IMG/VR virus record: IMGVR_UViG_3300031251_000959
Location: 1 to 20,108 of that record
Length of the DNA: 20,108 nucleotides
DNA from: a virus
Reading direction: 5' to 3' (one strand)
Each line of letters starts with the position of its first letter. Within the stretch, counting starts at the first letter, position 1. The notes below the pieces were generated by a model. The model saw only the letters and a list, made by a program, of their open reading frames with translations, did not search any database and was not told the origin of the DNA. A program made the translations under genes and the position numbers. This document shows positions 1-7,716 of the stretch, one piece after another.

Positions 1-1926
1 ATGCCGGAGATAGTGAGGAGAAAATTAGGAGAGAACCGTGTGCGGGCGGCAGTAGATGCTACCAGCTTCAACGAAACAGACCGTACCGTTGAGGTGGTAT
101 TTGCTACCGAAGCCGAGGTGGTTCGATATGGATGGGACGGCAAGTTTATCGAGGTACTCGATTGCAATGCAACTTCTGTGCGCCTGGAGCGACTCAATAG
201 CGGCGCTCCGGTTCTGGACAATCACAGTGCGTATTCACTGACCAATCAAATAGGTGTGGTTGTAAGGGCTTGGGTGACCGCTAATGAGTGCCGGGCATTA
301 TTGCGCTTTTCTGACCGCGACGATATAGCGGGCATTATTCAAGACATTAAGAACGGCATTATCCGCAACGTGTCCGTAGGATACCGGGTATATACTTATG
401 AGCAGAGCGAACAGGTAAAGGACGAAGTGCCTACATACCGCGCTCTTGATTGGGAGCCTATGGAAATATCTATGGTTCCGATTCCTGCCGATTATAACGC
501 CGGTACACGCAACGACGGCGGCTTCTACGAAGTACAAATCATTAGCAAAGAAAAATCAAATACAACAATGCCAGAGGAGAGCAAGGAAAGAGGCGGGCAG
601 CAGCCCCCTACGCCACCAGCCGCAGCGCCAGCCGCGCCGCCGGTGGATACGGAAGCTGTGCGCAGTGAAGGAGTTAAAGCAGAGCGCCAGCGTGTAACGG
701 ACATACGCGGCGCTGTACGCGCGGCAAAACTGGAAGACAATTTTGCCGACGATTTAATCAGCCGCGGCGTGGCTATTGAGGAAGCCCGCAGGCTGATCAT
801 TGACAAGCTGGCGGAAACGGAGCCGGTAGAAACACGCGGTACGCATGTTCCCCGCGTAAGTGTTGGCGGCGTAGATGAGGCGGTACAGAACCGTAACGCA
901 ATGGAGGAAGCATTAGCGCACCGCGCCGACCCTTCCAACTTCAAACTGGAAAGCGACAAGGCGAAGGATTACCGCGGGCATTCGCTAACGGATTTCTGCC
1001 GCAGCGTACTGGATGCACAGGGCGTGAAAACTACCGGCATGACTAAGGACGAATTAGCCAGCCGCGCCCTGACCACGTCGGACTTCCCGGCGCTTATGGC
1101 TAACGTGGTAAACAAGTTCCTGCGTCGTGCGTATAGCGCCGCGCCGCAGACGTGGAAGAAGTTAGCCAACCAAATGAGCGCAAGTGATTTTAAGCAGATC
1201 ACCGGCGTACAGTTCGGAGGTTCCCTGAAACTGGAAAAGGTCAACGAACATGGCGAGTTCAAGTACGGAAAGCTGACCGACAGCAAGGAAAACTTTAAGC
1301 TGGAGACTTACGGTAAAATCATTTCCATTACAAGGCAGGCTATCATTAACGATGATCTGAACGGTTTTACCCGCCTGAGCCAGTTGTTTGGTGCTGCCGC
1401 GGCAAATCTGGAAAGCGACATTATGTGGGGCCTTATTCTCGGCAACCCGAAAATGGGCGACGGCAAAACGCTGTTCCATGCCGACCATAAGAACCTCGCA
1501 GCCGCTGGCGCGGCAATCAGCGAAGCCACATTATCCGCCGCGCGTATTGCCATGATGCGCCAGAAAGGACTGGAGGACGAGGCGCTCAATATCCTTGCCA
1601 AATACTTCATCGTTCCGGTTGAATTGCTGACCGACGCGCAAAAGATCATGAGCAGCATTACCGCCAACAAGACCGGCGACGTGAACGTGTTTAACGGTGC
1701 TTATGAAATTATCACCGAGGCGCGTATTACCGATCCGAAGGCGTGGTATTTAGCCGCCGACTCCGCGCAGGTAGATATGCTTTCTTACGCCTACCTGAAC
1801 GGTCAAGGACTGTTCACGGAAACCCGTAACGGTTGGGAAGTGGATGGCGTAGAAGTAAAGGCAAGGCTGGACTTCGGCGGCGTGTGTTGGGATCACCGCG
1901 GCTTCTATAAAAATCCGGGCGCTTAA
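1..1926 (+). CDS. Fused prohead protease and major capsid protein
   Basis: This 641-residue protein joins a capsid maturation protease to the major head subunit. Residues 1-165 look like the HK97-type (S78) prohead protease: His75 lies in VLDNHS, Ser125 in NVSVGYR, and the family signature ExSxVxxPA occurs at residues 155-163. Residues 185-300 are a Pro/Ala-rich, charged, helical linker that may act as scaffold. From about residue 355 (ALTTSDFPALM) to the end it resembles Mu gpT-like HK97-fold capsid proteins. The known role is self-cleavage during procapsid assembly to release the shell subunit. The ATG is the first base of the window, so an upstream start cannot be excluded. An in-frame ATG at 568 (Met190), after an A-rich stretch, could start a shorter scaffold-capsid form. 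The fusion is seen directly; the processing sites are not. Confidence 0.88.
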   Translation: MPEIVRRKLGENRVRAAVDATSFNETDRTVEVVFATEAEVVRYGWDGKFIEVLDCNATSVRLERLNSGAPVLDNHSAYSLTNQIGVVVRAWVTANECRALLRFSDRDDIAGIIQDIKNGIIRNVSVGYRVYTYEQSEQVKDEVPTYRALDWEPMEISMVPIPADYNAGTRNDGGFYEVQIISKEKSNTTMPEESKERGGQQPPTPPAAAPAAPPVDTEAVRSEGVKAERQRVTDIRGAVRAAKLEDNFADDLISRGVAIEEARRLIIDKLAETEPVETRGTHVPRVSVGGVDEAVQNRNAMEEALAHRADPSNFKLESDKAKDYRGHSLTDFCRSVLDAQGVKTTGMTKDELASRALTTSDFPALMANVVNKFLRRAYSAAPQTWKKLANQMSASDFKQITGVQFGGSLKLEKVNEHGEFKYGKLTDSKENFKLETYGKIISITRQAIINDDLNGFTRLSQLFGAAAANLESDIMWGLILGNPKMGDGKTLFHADHKNLAAAGAAISEATLSAARIAMMRQKGLEDEALNILAKYFIVPVELLTDAQKIMSSITANKTGDVNVFNGAYEIITEARITDPKAWYLAADSAQVDMLSYAYLNGQGLFTETRNGWEVDGVEVKARLDFGGVCWDHRGFYKNPGA

Positions 1927-1953
1927 TCACAAAAACAAAAGGAGGACAAGAGC

Positions 1954-2283
1954 ATGAAAAATTTTATTGCGAGGGGTGAGGTATTGACGGTCATTGCCGC
2001 TGCCGCTATACTGGCGGGCGACCTTGTGAAGATAGGCAGCGGCGGGCTTATCGGCGTAGCCGCAAACAGCGCGGACACAGGCGAGGAAACGGAAGTATCG
2101 CTTACCGGCGTGTTTGCGGTTGCTAAGGCGGCAATAGCTATCAGCCAGGGCGACAAGCTATACGCGGACGAGGACGGCATATTGTCGAAAACCGCGGAGG
2201 GAAATACGTTTGCCGGTTATGCGTATGCAGACGCTACCGCCGGTGACGCAACGGTGGAACTATTGTTGACAAATGGCATCTGA
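1954..2283 (+). CDS. DUF2190-like capsid cement/decoration protein
   Basis: A 109-residue beta-rich protein, with GEVLTVIAAAAILAGDLVKIGS near its N-terminus and regular Gly/Ala strands. This is the usual pattern of DUF2190 proteins, which are encoded next to major capsid genes and are thought to stabilise the mature shell. It follows the capsid gene by 27 bases and has a clear Shine-Dalgarno (AAGGAGG at 1939-1945), which supports the ATG chosen. A strong, separate ribosome site fits a protein needed in amounts close to those of the capsid subunit. It overlaps the next gene by 11 bases. The family assignment is by pattern and position. Confidence 0.75.
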   Translation: MKNFIARGEVLTVIAAAAILAGDLVKIGSGGLIGVAANSADTGEETEVSLTGVFAVAKAAIAISQGDKLYADEDGILSKTAEGNTFAGYAYADATAGDATVELLLTNGI

Positions 2284-2620
2284 TAACCTGTTCGACGGAC
2301 TGCAGGCGGCAGCTTTTGACACAGTGACGGCGATTATGGGGTATAGCGCCGTCTGGCAGCCCTCGGACGGTTCGCCTGCACAAACGGCAAGGGTATTACT
2401 TAAAAACCCCACAGAGCCGCAAAAACTGGCCGATCAGGAGTACGACCCTTACCGTTATACAATGGAGTACAAAATGGGCGTGTTTCCCGGCTTAAAACAA
2501 AGCGTGGACGCTAACGGTACGGAGGAAGTAACCATAAGCGGGGCCAGCTACTACGTGCGGCAGGTACACGCAAGGTTTGACGGTAAAACAATGACGGCAA
2601 CACTGGAAGTAAAGCAATAG
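2273..2620 (+). CDS. Putative head-tail joining (head completion) protein
   Basis: A 115-residue protein with a short N-terminal helix (residues 1-22) followed by beta strands, ending in a VRQVHARFDGKTMTATLEV-type strand pair. Length, fold pattern and place between the capsid cement gene and the gp37-like neck gene fit a small head-completion or stopper protein of the lambda FII / SPP1 gp16 sort, which closes the portal channel and prepares it for tail docking. No catalytic motif is visible. It overlaps the preceding gene by 11 bases (ATGGCATCTGA), which implies coupled translation. Confidence in the reading frame is high and in the exact role moderate. Confidence 0.6.
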   Translation: MASDNLFDGLQAAAFDTVTAIMGYSAVWQPSDGSPAQTARVLLKNPTEPQKLADQEYDPYRYTMEYKMGVFPGLKQSVDANGTEEVTISGASYYVRQVHARFDGKTMTATLEVKQ

Positions 2621-2627
2621 TGACAGC

Positions 2628-3101
2628 ATGGATTACGGAGCGTTAGAGATAGAGATTGCAAACAGGCTGCAACAGAAATTACAGCCGCAGGGCTTTGATG
2701 CCATACCGCTGCCGGAAACGCAGGCGGAGTATTCAAAGCCCTTTACCAACGGGCGGGCCACGGTAGCGTTCACGAGCGCCAAGCTGGACGACCCGCAAAG
2801 CACCGGCGAAATTTCGCAGTACATCGTCGTTACATTTTCACTGAGCCTGCAATCGCGTTTCCTGCGCGGTGAAAAAGGCATACACCAATTATCGCAGCTG
2901 GTAAAACAATACCTGCTCGGCTTCCGGCCCACGGATTGCGACCGCCTGTATCATGTATCCCATGAATTTGTCCGCTATGAGGACGGCGTGTGGGAGCATG
3001 TAATGGACTTTGAAGCAAAGACGCTGTGGGCGCAGGGAATTGACGACCAGGACGACGAAGATTTACCGCTGCTGAAGCGACTGGATTTCGAGGAAAAATA
3101 G
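2628..3101 (+). CDS. Mu gp37-like neck / tail terminator protein
   Basis: A 157-residue acidic protein. It has an N-terminal helix (DYGALEIEIANRLQQKL), then strands, a central helix after FLRGEKGIHQLSQLVKQ, and a C-terminal strand pair. This is the pattern of the Mu Gp37 family, which sits in the neck and is thought to cap the tail tube. The order gp37-like, small gp38-like, sheath, tube is the same as in phage Mu and supports the call. It starts 7 bases after the previous stop with no strong Shine-Dalgarno. A general tail-terminator (lambda U / HK97 gp10 fold) role is the main alternative. Confidence 0.7.
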   Translation: MDYGALEIEIANRLQQKLQPQGFDAIPLPETQAEYSKPFTNGRATVAFTSAKLDDPQSTGEISQYIVVTFSLSLQSRFLRGEKGIHQLSQLVKQYLLGFRPTDCDRLYHVSHEFVRYEDGVWEHVMDFEAKTLWAQGIDDQDDEDLPLLKRLDFEEK

Positions 3102-3137
3102 CATTAACGAAAGATAGGATTTTGAGAGGATAGGTTA

Positions 3138-3311
3138 ATGAAAGAATACACATACACAGCAGCGACGCCCTGCCATTTTTCAATACAAACAAAAGATTAC
3201 TCCCTGCATCCCGGAGGCACATATACCCTCCCGGCGGATAACGGCTTCATTCAATCGCTGGTAGCGCAGGGACTGCTTCAGCAATCAGCAAACAACAAAA
3301 CAGAGGAGTAA
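3138..3311 (+). CDS. Small Mu gp38-like protein upstream of sheath
   Basis: A 57-codon ORF starting MKEYTYTAATPCHF and ending QSANNKTEE. Purine-rich GAGAGGA (3124-3130) lies seven bases before the ATG and could serve as ribosome site. Its last base is the first base of the sheath gene (TAATG), so the two are translationally coupled. Phage Mu has a similarly small gene, gp38, at exactly this place between gp37 and the sheath gene. The short basic-to-polar sequence with a GG turn (HPGGTYTLPADNGFIQSL) fits those small proteins. The function of gp38-type proteins is unknown. The call rests mainly on size and synteny. Confidence 0.7.
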   Translation: MKEYTYTAATPCHFSIQTKDYSLHPGGTYTLPADNGFIQSLVAQGLLQQSANNKTEE

Positions 3312-4726
3312 TGGCTGCAAATTTTTTGCACGGTGTAGAAACGATAGAGATAGAGAGCGGCTCCCGGACGATACAGGTAGTAAAATCTGCGGTAATTGGC
3401 TTAATAGGCATTGCGCCCACGGGTGACGCTAACACGCCGGTGCTGGTCAACAATGACCGCGAAGCGGCGCAGTTTGGCGATAAGCTGCCGGGCTTTACCA
3501 TACCGCAATCACTGGACGCGATATTCAAACAGGGCGCGGGTACAGTGATTGTAGTAAATATTTTTAACCCTGCGCTGCATACCGCGCAGGTAAATGATGA
3601 GGCGCTGGTCGTTACCAACGGTAAGGCAAAACTAAGCACCGCGCCCATTGGTAATGTTACCATAAACGACAGCAACGGCGACCCTATTACCTACATAGAC
3701 GGTACGGATTATACGCTGGACAGCTACGGCAATTTTGTGGTAACGTCTTCCGTTATTGCCGACGGCACGGCGCTGAAATTCACGTACAAAAAACTGGATG
3801 CCGCCGCGGTAACGCCCGCGGCCCTGATCGGTGACGTGGACGCGCTTACCGGGGCCAGAACGGGCATGAAGTGTTGGGACTTGACGTATAACCTGTACGG
3901 CTTTAAACCCAAGATTTTAATAGCGCCGGGGTATTCCAGCCTGAATGCCATATCTGCGGAATTAATCAGCGTAGCCACCAAGTTACGCGCGGTAAGTTAC
4001 CTCGACGCGCCTTACGGCGTTACCGTATCTCAGGCTATCAGCGGGCGCGGCGTTGCCGGTACGATCAACTTCAATACCTCCAGCAAACGCGCGGAGCTGT
4101 TGTACCCGCACCTTAAATGGTACGACGCGGCAACGGATAGTAACGCGGATTTCCCGTACAGCGCATTTAAAGCCGGAATACGGGCCGCCGTGGATAATAA
4201 CGAGGGATTTTGGGTGTCCGACTCCAACCACGAAATTTTGGGCATTGTAGGCGCGGAACGGGATATTTCCGCCGGTATCAGTGACGCGGACTCAGACGCA
4301 AACCTGTTAAACGAGGTAGGTATCACCACCATTTTTAACAGCTTCGGCACGGGCATACGCACCTGGGGAAACCGTAACGCTTCCTTTCCTGCCAGCACCG
4401 CCCCGGACAACTTCGTATGTGTCCGCCGTACCGCGGATATACTGCTGGAAAGCGTGGAGCAGGCAACGCTGCAATTCATAGACAAGCCAATCAATAACGC
4501 GCTCATTGACGCTATTAAGGAAAGCGTAAACAGCTTTATACGCACCCTTATAGGGCGCGGCGCATTGATAGACGGCAAATGCACGTTTGACCGCTCCAAG
4601 AACAGCAACGAGGAAATAGCCGCGGGCCACCTCGTGTTTGACATATCCTTCATGGCCCCGCCTGCCGGTGAGCGCATCACCTTCAACAGCTTCATAGACA
4701 TCAACCTGCTTAAAGCACTTAAATAA
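3311..4726 (+). CDS. Contractile tail sheath protein (P2 FI / Mu L type)
   Basis: This 471-residue protein is the contractile sheath that wraps the tube and shortens during infection. It opens with the family pattern HGVETIEIESGSRTIQVV followed by AVIGLIGIAP. It also has the conserved IPQSLDAIFKQGAG segment, a central GFKPKILIAPGYSS segment and a C-terminal domain with SFIRTLIGRGALIDG and a final FIDINLLKAL strand. Residues about 115-155 form an added beta domain (VTINDSNGDPITYIDGTDYT...), a surface insertion common in sheath proteins. It shares one base with the tube gene that follows (TAATG). Length matches Mu and P2-like sheaths. The assignment is strong. Confidence 0.93.
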   Translation: MAANFLHGVETIEIESGSRTIQVVKSAVIGLIGIAPTGDANTPVLVNNDREAAQFGDKLPGFTIPQSLDAIFKQGAGTVIVVNIFNPALHTAQVNDEALVVTNGKAKLSTAPIGNVTINDSNGDPITYIDGTDYTLDSYGNFVVTSSVIADGTALKFTYKKLDAAAVTPAALIGDVDALTGARTGMKCWDLTYNLYGFKPKILIAPGYSSLNAISAELISVATKLRAVSYLDAPYGVTVSQAISGRGVAGTINFNTSSKRAELLYPHLKWYDAATDSNADFPYSAFKAGIRAAVDNNEGFWVSDSNHEILGIVGAERDISAGISDADSDANLLNEVGITTIFNSFGTGIRTWGNRNASFPASTAPDNFVCVRRTADILLESVEQATLQFIDKPINNALIDAIKESVNSFIRTLIGRGALIDGKCTFDRSKNSNEEIAAGHLVFDISFMAPPAGERITFNSFIDINLLKALK

Positions 4727-5250
4727 TGGCTAACAAAATATCTATTAACAGGCTGACCAATGCCAATATATACGCGGACGGTAATTCCTTTTTGGGACGC
4801 GCTGAAGAAATAAATCTGCCACAGGTAAAATTTAAGAACGGGGAACATAAGGCCCTCGGTATGATCGGCGCTATTGAGTACTTCTCCGGCATTGATAAGC
4901 TGGAAGGAAAAATAAAGTGGAACTGCTATTACCCGGAGGTCATGAAAAAAACGGCCAACCCGTTTGAGGCAATGCAGTTAATGATACGCGCCTCATTGGA
5001 AACCTACGAAGGCGGCAGCCGTGTATCACAGGTTCCGGTGGTGTGCTATATCACCGCGCAGTCAAAAGATTTCCCGCTTGGCAACTTCAAGCAGCACGAC
5101 AACGTGGAACTGGAAAACAACTTCGGCGCTACCTATTGCAAACTGGAGGTTGACGGCGAAGAAATAATCGAAATAGACGTGGAAGCAAACATATTCAAGG
5201 TCGGCGGTGAAGATCTGCTGGCGGAGTACCGCGCTAACCTCGGCATATAA
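4726..5250 (+). CDS. Tail tube protein (P2 FII type)
   Basis: A 174-residue protein directly coupled to the sheath gene, as in P2 (FI-FII) and Mu (L-M). It starts with INRLTNANIYADGNSFLGRAEEINLPQVKF, the usual start of P2-like tube subunits, and ends in paired strands (CKLEVDGEEIIEIDVEANIFKVGGEDLL). Such subunits stack as hexameric rings to make the inner tube through which DNA passes. It is followed after seven bases by the tRNA gene at 5258, which would be cotranscribed. Length and position are normal for the family. Confidence 0.9.
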   Translation: MANKISINRLTNANIYADGNSFLGRAEEINLPQVKFKNGEHKALGMIGAIEYFSGIDKLEGKIKWNCYYPEVMKKTANPFEAMQLMIRASLETYEGGSRVSQVPVVCYITAQSKDFPLGNFKQHDNVELENNFGATYCKLEVDGEEIIEIDVEANIFKVGGEDLLAEYRANLGI

Positions 5251-5257
5251 GAAACGC

Positions 5258-5329
5258 AGCGCGGTAGAGCAGCGGTAGCTCGGCGGGCTCATTACCCGCA
5301 GGTCATGGGTTCGAGTCCCATCCGCGCAA
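5258..5329 (+). tRNA. Initiator-like tRNA-Met (CAT)
   Basis: A full cloverleaf can be drawn. The acceptor arm AGCGCGG (5258-5264) pairs with CCGCGCA (5322-5328) except at the first pair, which is A·A. The D arm is GAGC/GCTC with a seven-base loop. The anticodon stem is GCGGG (5283-5287) with CCCGC (5295-5299), loop CTCATTA, anticodon CAT at 5290-5292. The variable loop is AGGTC and the T arm ATGGG/CCCAT with loop TTCGAGT. The discriminator is A; CCA is not encoded. Three initiator hallmarks are present: a mismatch at position 1:72, three G:C pairs next to the anticodon loop, and A11:U24 in the D stem. U at position 37 is unusual. It lies inside the tail operon and must be cut from the late transcript. 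Confidence 0.9.
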
Positions 5330-5347
5330 CAAAATTTTTAAATCAGT

Positions 5348-5683
5348 ATGGAACAGCAAACCAAAGAGCAGGAACTGAAATTTTACTTTGCCGACAAGGA
5401 CGACGAGGTAATGGGTATTGAAACGCATGTGTACCCCAACGGCAACATGATTAAGCGCCTAAAACTTTCCACCGGCAAAACCGCCGTTGTGCGCGAATTA
5501 AAAGGCATGGATATGACGGACGTGGAAAAGCTGACCGACGGCGACACCTCAAAAGTATTTCCCGCTATCATTGCCGTGGCTACCAAGATAGACGGCGCGG
5601 GTATCGTTATGGAGGACGTACTCCAGTACAAGGCCAAAGATTACAACCGCCTGAAAATTGCAGCGTCCGCGCTAAATTTTTAG
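5348..5683 (+). CDS. Tail assembly chaperone (P2 E / Mu gp41 type)
   Basis: A 111-residue protein between tube and tape measure, the standard place of the tail assembly chaperone that coats the tape measure while the tube polymerises. It has N-terminal strands with VMGIETHVYPNGNMIKRL and an alternating VVRELKGMDMTDVEKLT segment, close in style to Mu gp41 and P2 E proteins. The zero-frame product ends ALNF at a TAG that directly follows the slippery sequence A AAT TTT. A fraction of ribosomes should therefore enter the -1 frame and make a longer form with the extension at 5683-5823, as known for P2 E+E' and lambda G-GT. Confidence 0.85.
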   Translation: MEQQTKEQELKFYFADKDDEVMGIETHVYPNGNMIKRLKLSTGKTAVVRELKGMDMTDVEKLTDGDTSKVFPAIIAVATKIDGAGIVMEDVLQYKAKDYNRLKIAASALNF

Positions 5684-5713
5684 TGAGTGCTGAAAACGTT
5701 ATGTTTTTAGCAC
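5674..5713 (+). promoter_or_regulatory. -1 ribosomal frameshift signal (tail chaperone)
   Basis: The heptamer A AAT TTT at 5674-5680 is in the correct zero-frame phase (AAT TTT, then TAG). After a 6-base spacer comes a strong stem-loop: GTGCTGAAAAC (5687-5697) pairs with GTTTTTAGCAC (5703-5713) over 11 pairs, one a G·U, with a five-base loop. Heptamer, spacer and hairpin together are the textbook form of a programmed -1 site. Slipping leads into the open frame ending at 5823. Confidence 0.82.
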
Positions 5714-5823
5714 ATTTCTCTCATACGCCGCTGGATGCGATTATGCAGTGGCCTTCAAAGGAAATTCAATACTGGTACGTGGAAGCGGACAAGCTGTTCA
5801 AAAAAATGTACCCGGACAAATAG
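5683..5823 (+). CDS. GpE'-like extension of tail chaperone (-1 frame)
   Basis: This 46-codon reading frame lies in the -1 frame relative to the chaperone gene and is reached by slipping at 5674-5680. The segment LAHFSHTPLDAIMQWPSKEI followed by QYWYVEADKLFKKM has the short helix-W-P-helix pattern of the P2 GpE' family, whose members bind the tape measure. It could start alone at GTG 5683, but that start has no Shine-Dalgarno and sits at the hairpin base. A fused E-E' product (5348-5823) is therefore the more likely form. It ends 21 bases before the tape measure gene. Confidence 0.75.
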   Translation: MSAENVMFLAHFSHTPLDAIMQWPSKEIQYWYVEADKLFKKMYPDK

Positions 5824-5830
5824 GTTTACA

Positions 5831-5835
5831 GGAGG
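5831..5835 (+). promoter_or_regulatory. Shine-Dalgarno deciding the GTG start of the tape measure
   Basis: GGAGG stands nine bases before GTG at 5845. No ATG lies in frame until Met19 (YDRMSS), which is inside a conserved-looking N-terminal helix. The GTG is therefore the best start for the tape measure gene. Confidence 0.7.
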
Positions 5836-5844
5836 TAAGGATTA

Positions 5845-7683
5845 GTGGACAGGGAAACCAAGATTGCGGTCATACTTACAGCGTATGACCGCATGTCGTC
5901 TGTAATAAACAGGTCGGTCAACAGCGCGTCGGCAAAAATGAAGTCGCTGAAAAAGGTAAGCGAAGGGCTTAACAGTTTCGGGGACAAGGCCCTGATCGGC
6001 GGCGGACTGGCGACGGCGTATTTTGGTACGACGCTGGAGGCGGCAGAAGAAAACGAGGTTGCGGTAAACAGGCTGCGGCAGGTCTTTAAAAGTATGGGCG
6101 CTGCCAATGACCAAGCCGCTGCACAGGCGGAGGCCTACGCCGGTAAGCTGGAGTTTCAGATAGGCGTGGAAGATGAGGCTATCATGGCGGTACAGGCCAA
6201 GATCGCCACCTTTAAATCACTGAGCAGCGAAACCGGGCGCATGGCCGGTATGTTTGACCGTGCGACAAAGGCTTCCTTTGATATGGCGGCCACCGGGTTT
6301 GGCGAGGCAGACCAGAACGCGGTGCAATTGGGTAAGGCATTGGAAGACCCGATAAAGGGTATCAGCGCCCTGCGCCGTTCCGGTATCACTTTTACCGAGT
6401 CGGAAAAGGCAAAGATTAAAGCCCTTACCGAAAGCGGGCAAAAGCTGAAGGCGCAGGAAATGATTATGAAGGCCGTTGAAAAGCAGGTCGGCGGCGTTGC
6501 GGAAAAAACGGTAACGAGTACGCGCATGGCTAAGGTGGCGTGGAGCGAGGTAACGGAGAATATCGGTAAAATCCTGATGCCTACCGTTGCGCAGTTAGGT
6601 AACAAATTCGTTAATGATGTTGTGCCGAAAGTCCAGGCATTTATCGAGAAGCACCCGCAGCTGATTAAATACGCGGCGGCGGCCAGCGTGGGCCTGCTGG
6701 CATTGGGCGGCGCGGCTAAGGTGCTGGCCTTCGGTATCAATGGCGTTATTTCCATAGTAAACGGCGCAAGCACGGCAATAAAGTTCATGGGCAATACCTT
6801 TTCCTTTGTCGGCAAATTGTTTGCCGCAAACCCGGTACTGCTCATTATTGCGGCGGTCGCGGTGGCGGCGCTGCTGATATACAAGTATTGGGATCAGATA
6901 AAGGCGTTCTTTGTTGGGCTATGGGCCAGCGTAACGGCGGCGTTCTCCAAAGCGTGGGAATGGATAAAGCGCATGTTCCTGAACTACACACCGCAGGGCC
7001 TTGTTATAAAGCATTGGGATAAGATACGCGCGTGGTTCAGTAGTTTATGGGATAAGGTTAAAGCCATATTCCGGGCTACGTGGGAAGCGATAAAATCGCT
7101 GTTCCTGAATTATACACCGCAGGGCCTTATCATAAAGTATTGGGATAAGATTGTGGCGTGGTTCGGTGAATTATGGAACCGGGTAAAAAGTATTTTTACC
7201 GGCTTTGTGTCCTGGCTGTTCGGGTTGGGTAATACCTTCCTGAATGCCGGTAAAAATATTGTCGACAGTATATGGAAGGGCATAAAAAGCGTAGCGCATA
7301 AACCTATTGAGGCTATTAAAGGCATGGTGAGCAAGATACGGGATTACCTGCCCTTCTCCCCGGCTAAGACCGGCGCTTTAAAGGACATACACCGTATTAA
7401 ACTGGTGGAGACCATTGCACAGAATATTAAAGCCACGCCGCTCATTCAGGCAATCAGTAGTGTTGCCGATCAGGTATTCCATTTCAAAGGGCAGCAATTC
7501 ACGCCCGCGCCGGTTATGGCAGGTAGTAACGGCGGTACGGTAACTATTCACTTTGCGCCTGTAATTCAATTAAGCGGTAGCGCCACACCGAAGGACGCAA
7601 ATATGCTGACCGCTGAAATGCGCAGGCAGTTTGACAAAATGATGAAGGATTACGAGGCCCGAATGAAGCGCGTAAAATTTTAG
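5845..7683 (+). CDS. Tail tape measure protein
   Basis: This 612-residue protein sets tail length and probably helps DNA cross the inner membrane. The N-terminal half is helical, with charged coiled-coil stretches and the AYDRMSSVINRSVNSASAKM start usual for Mu/P2-like tape measures. Two strongly hydrophobic segments follow: about residues 275-320, including LIKYAAAASVGLLALGGAAK, and about 330-350 (NPVLLIIAAVAVAALLIYKYW). A Trp-rich region with a 42-residue repeat covers about residues 344-460. The C-terminal part contains KIRDYLPFSPAKTGALKDIH, a motif typical of the tape measure end that contacts the baseplate. At roughly 0.15 nm per residue, the length predicts a tail near 90 nm. It is short compared with P2 gpT. 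Confidence 0.9.
   Translation: MDRETKIAVILTAYDRMSSVINRSVNSASAKMKSLKKVSEGLNSFGDKALIGGGLATAYFGTTLEAAEENEVAVNRLRQVFKSMGAANDQAAAQAEAYAGKLEFQIGVEDEAIMAVQAKIATFKSLSSETGRMAGMFDRATKASFDMAATGFGEADQNAVQLGKALEDPIKGISALRRSGITFTESEKAKIKALTESGQKLKAQEMIMKAVEKQVGGVAEKTVTSTRMAKVAWSEVTENIGKILMPTVAQLGNKFVNDVVPKVQAFIEKHPQLIKYAAAASVGLLALGGAAKVLAFGINGVISIVNGASTAIKFMGNTFSFVGKLFAANPVLLIIAAVAVAALLIYKYWDQIKAFFVGLWASVTAAFSKAWEWIKRMFLNYTPQGLVIKHWDKIRAWFSSLWDKVKAIFRATWEAIKSLFLNYTPQGLIIKYWDKIVAWFGELWNRVKSIFTGFVSWLFGLGNTFLNAGKNIVDSIWKGIKSVAHKPIEAIKGMVSKIRDYLPFSPAKTGALKDIHRIKLVETIAQNIKATPLIQAISSVADQVFHFKGQQFTPAPVMAGSNGGTVTIHFAPVIQLSGSATPKDANMLTAEMRRQFDKMMKDYEARMKRVKF
6874..7224 (+). repeat. Trp-rich 42-residue repeat inside the tape measure gene
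   Basis: Three units follow each other. The pattern is I-K-x-W-D-x-I-x-A-W-F-x-x-L-W-x-x-V, a spacer helix, and then FLNYTPQG ending units one and two. The FLNYTPQG-coding DNA recurs at 6976 and 7102, exactly 126 bases apart (42 codons). Codon differences between the copies show that the repeat is old and selected at protein level. Each unit looks like an amphipathic helix pair. Confidence 0.8.
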
Positions 7684-7703
7684 TACAAAACACGTACTAA
7701 TAC
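7681..7703 (+). repeat. 23-bp intergenic element, copy 1
   Basis: The sequence is TAGTACAAAAC, then ACGT, then ACTAATAC. It begins with the stop codon of the tape measure gene. The second copy at 17052-17074 also begins with a stop codon and differs only in the four central bases. Within copy 1, TAGTAC and GTACTA form a six-base inverted repeat around AAAACAC, followed by a T-rich run. A regulator-binding, processing or promoter site is possible; none can be proven from sequence alone. Confidence 0.55.
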
Positions 7704-7716
7704 TTTTTTGAAATAT

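Noticed and set aside
4030-4848. 272-codon open frame on the minus strand
   Set aside because: It runs antisense to the sheath and tube genes, with a Ser/Leu/Ala-rich composition and no motif or ribosome site.
6156-6884. 242-codon open frame on the minus strand
   Set aside because: It is antisense to the tape measure gene. The Ala/Ile/Ser/Phe-rich composition mirrors the Ala/Lys codons of that gene.
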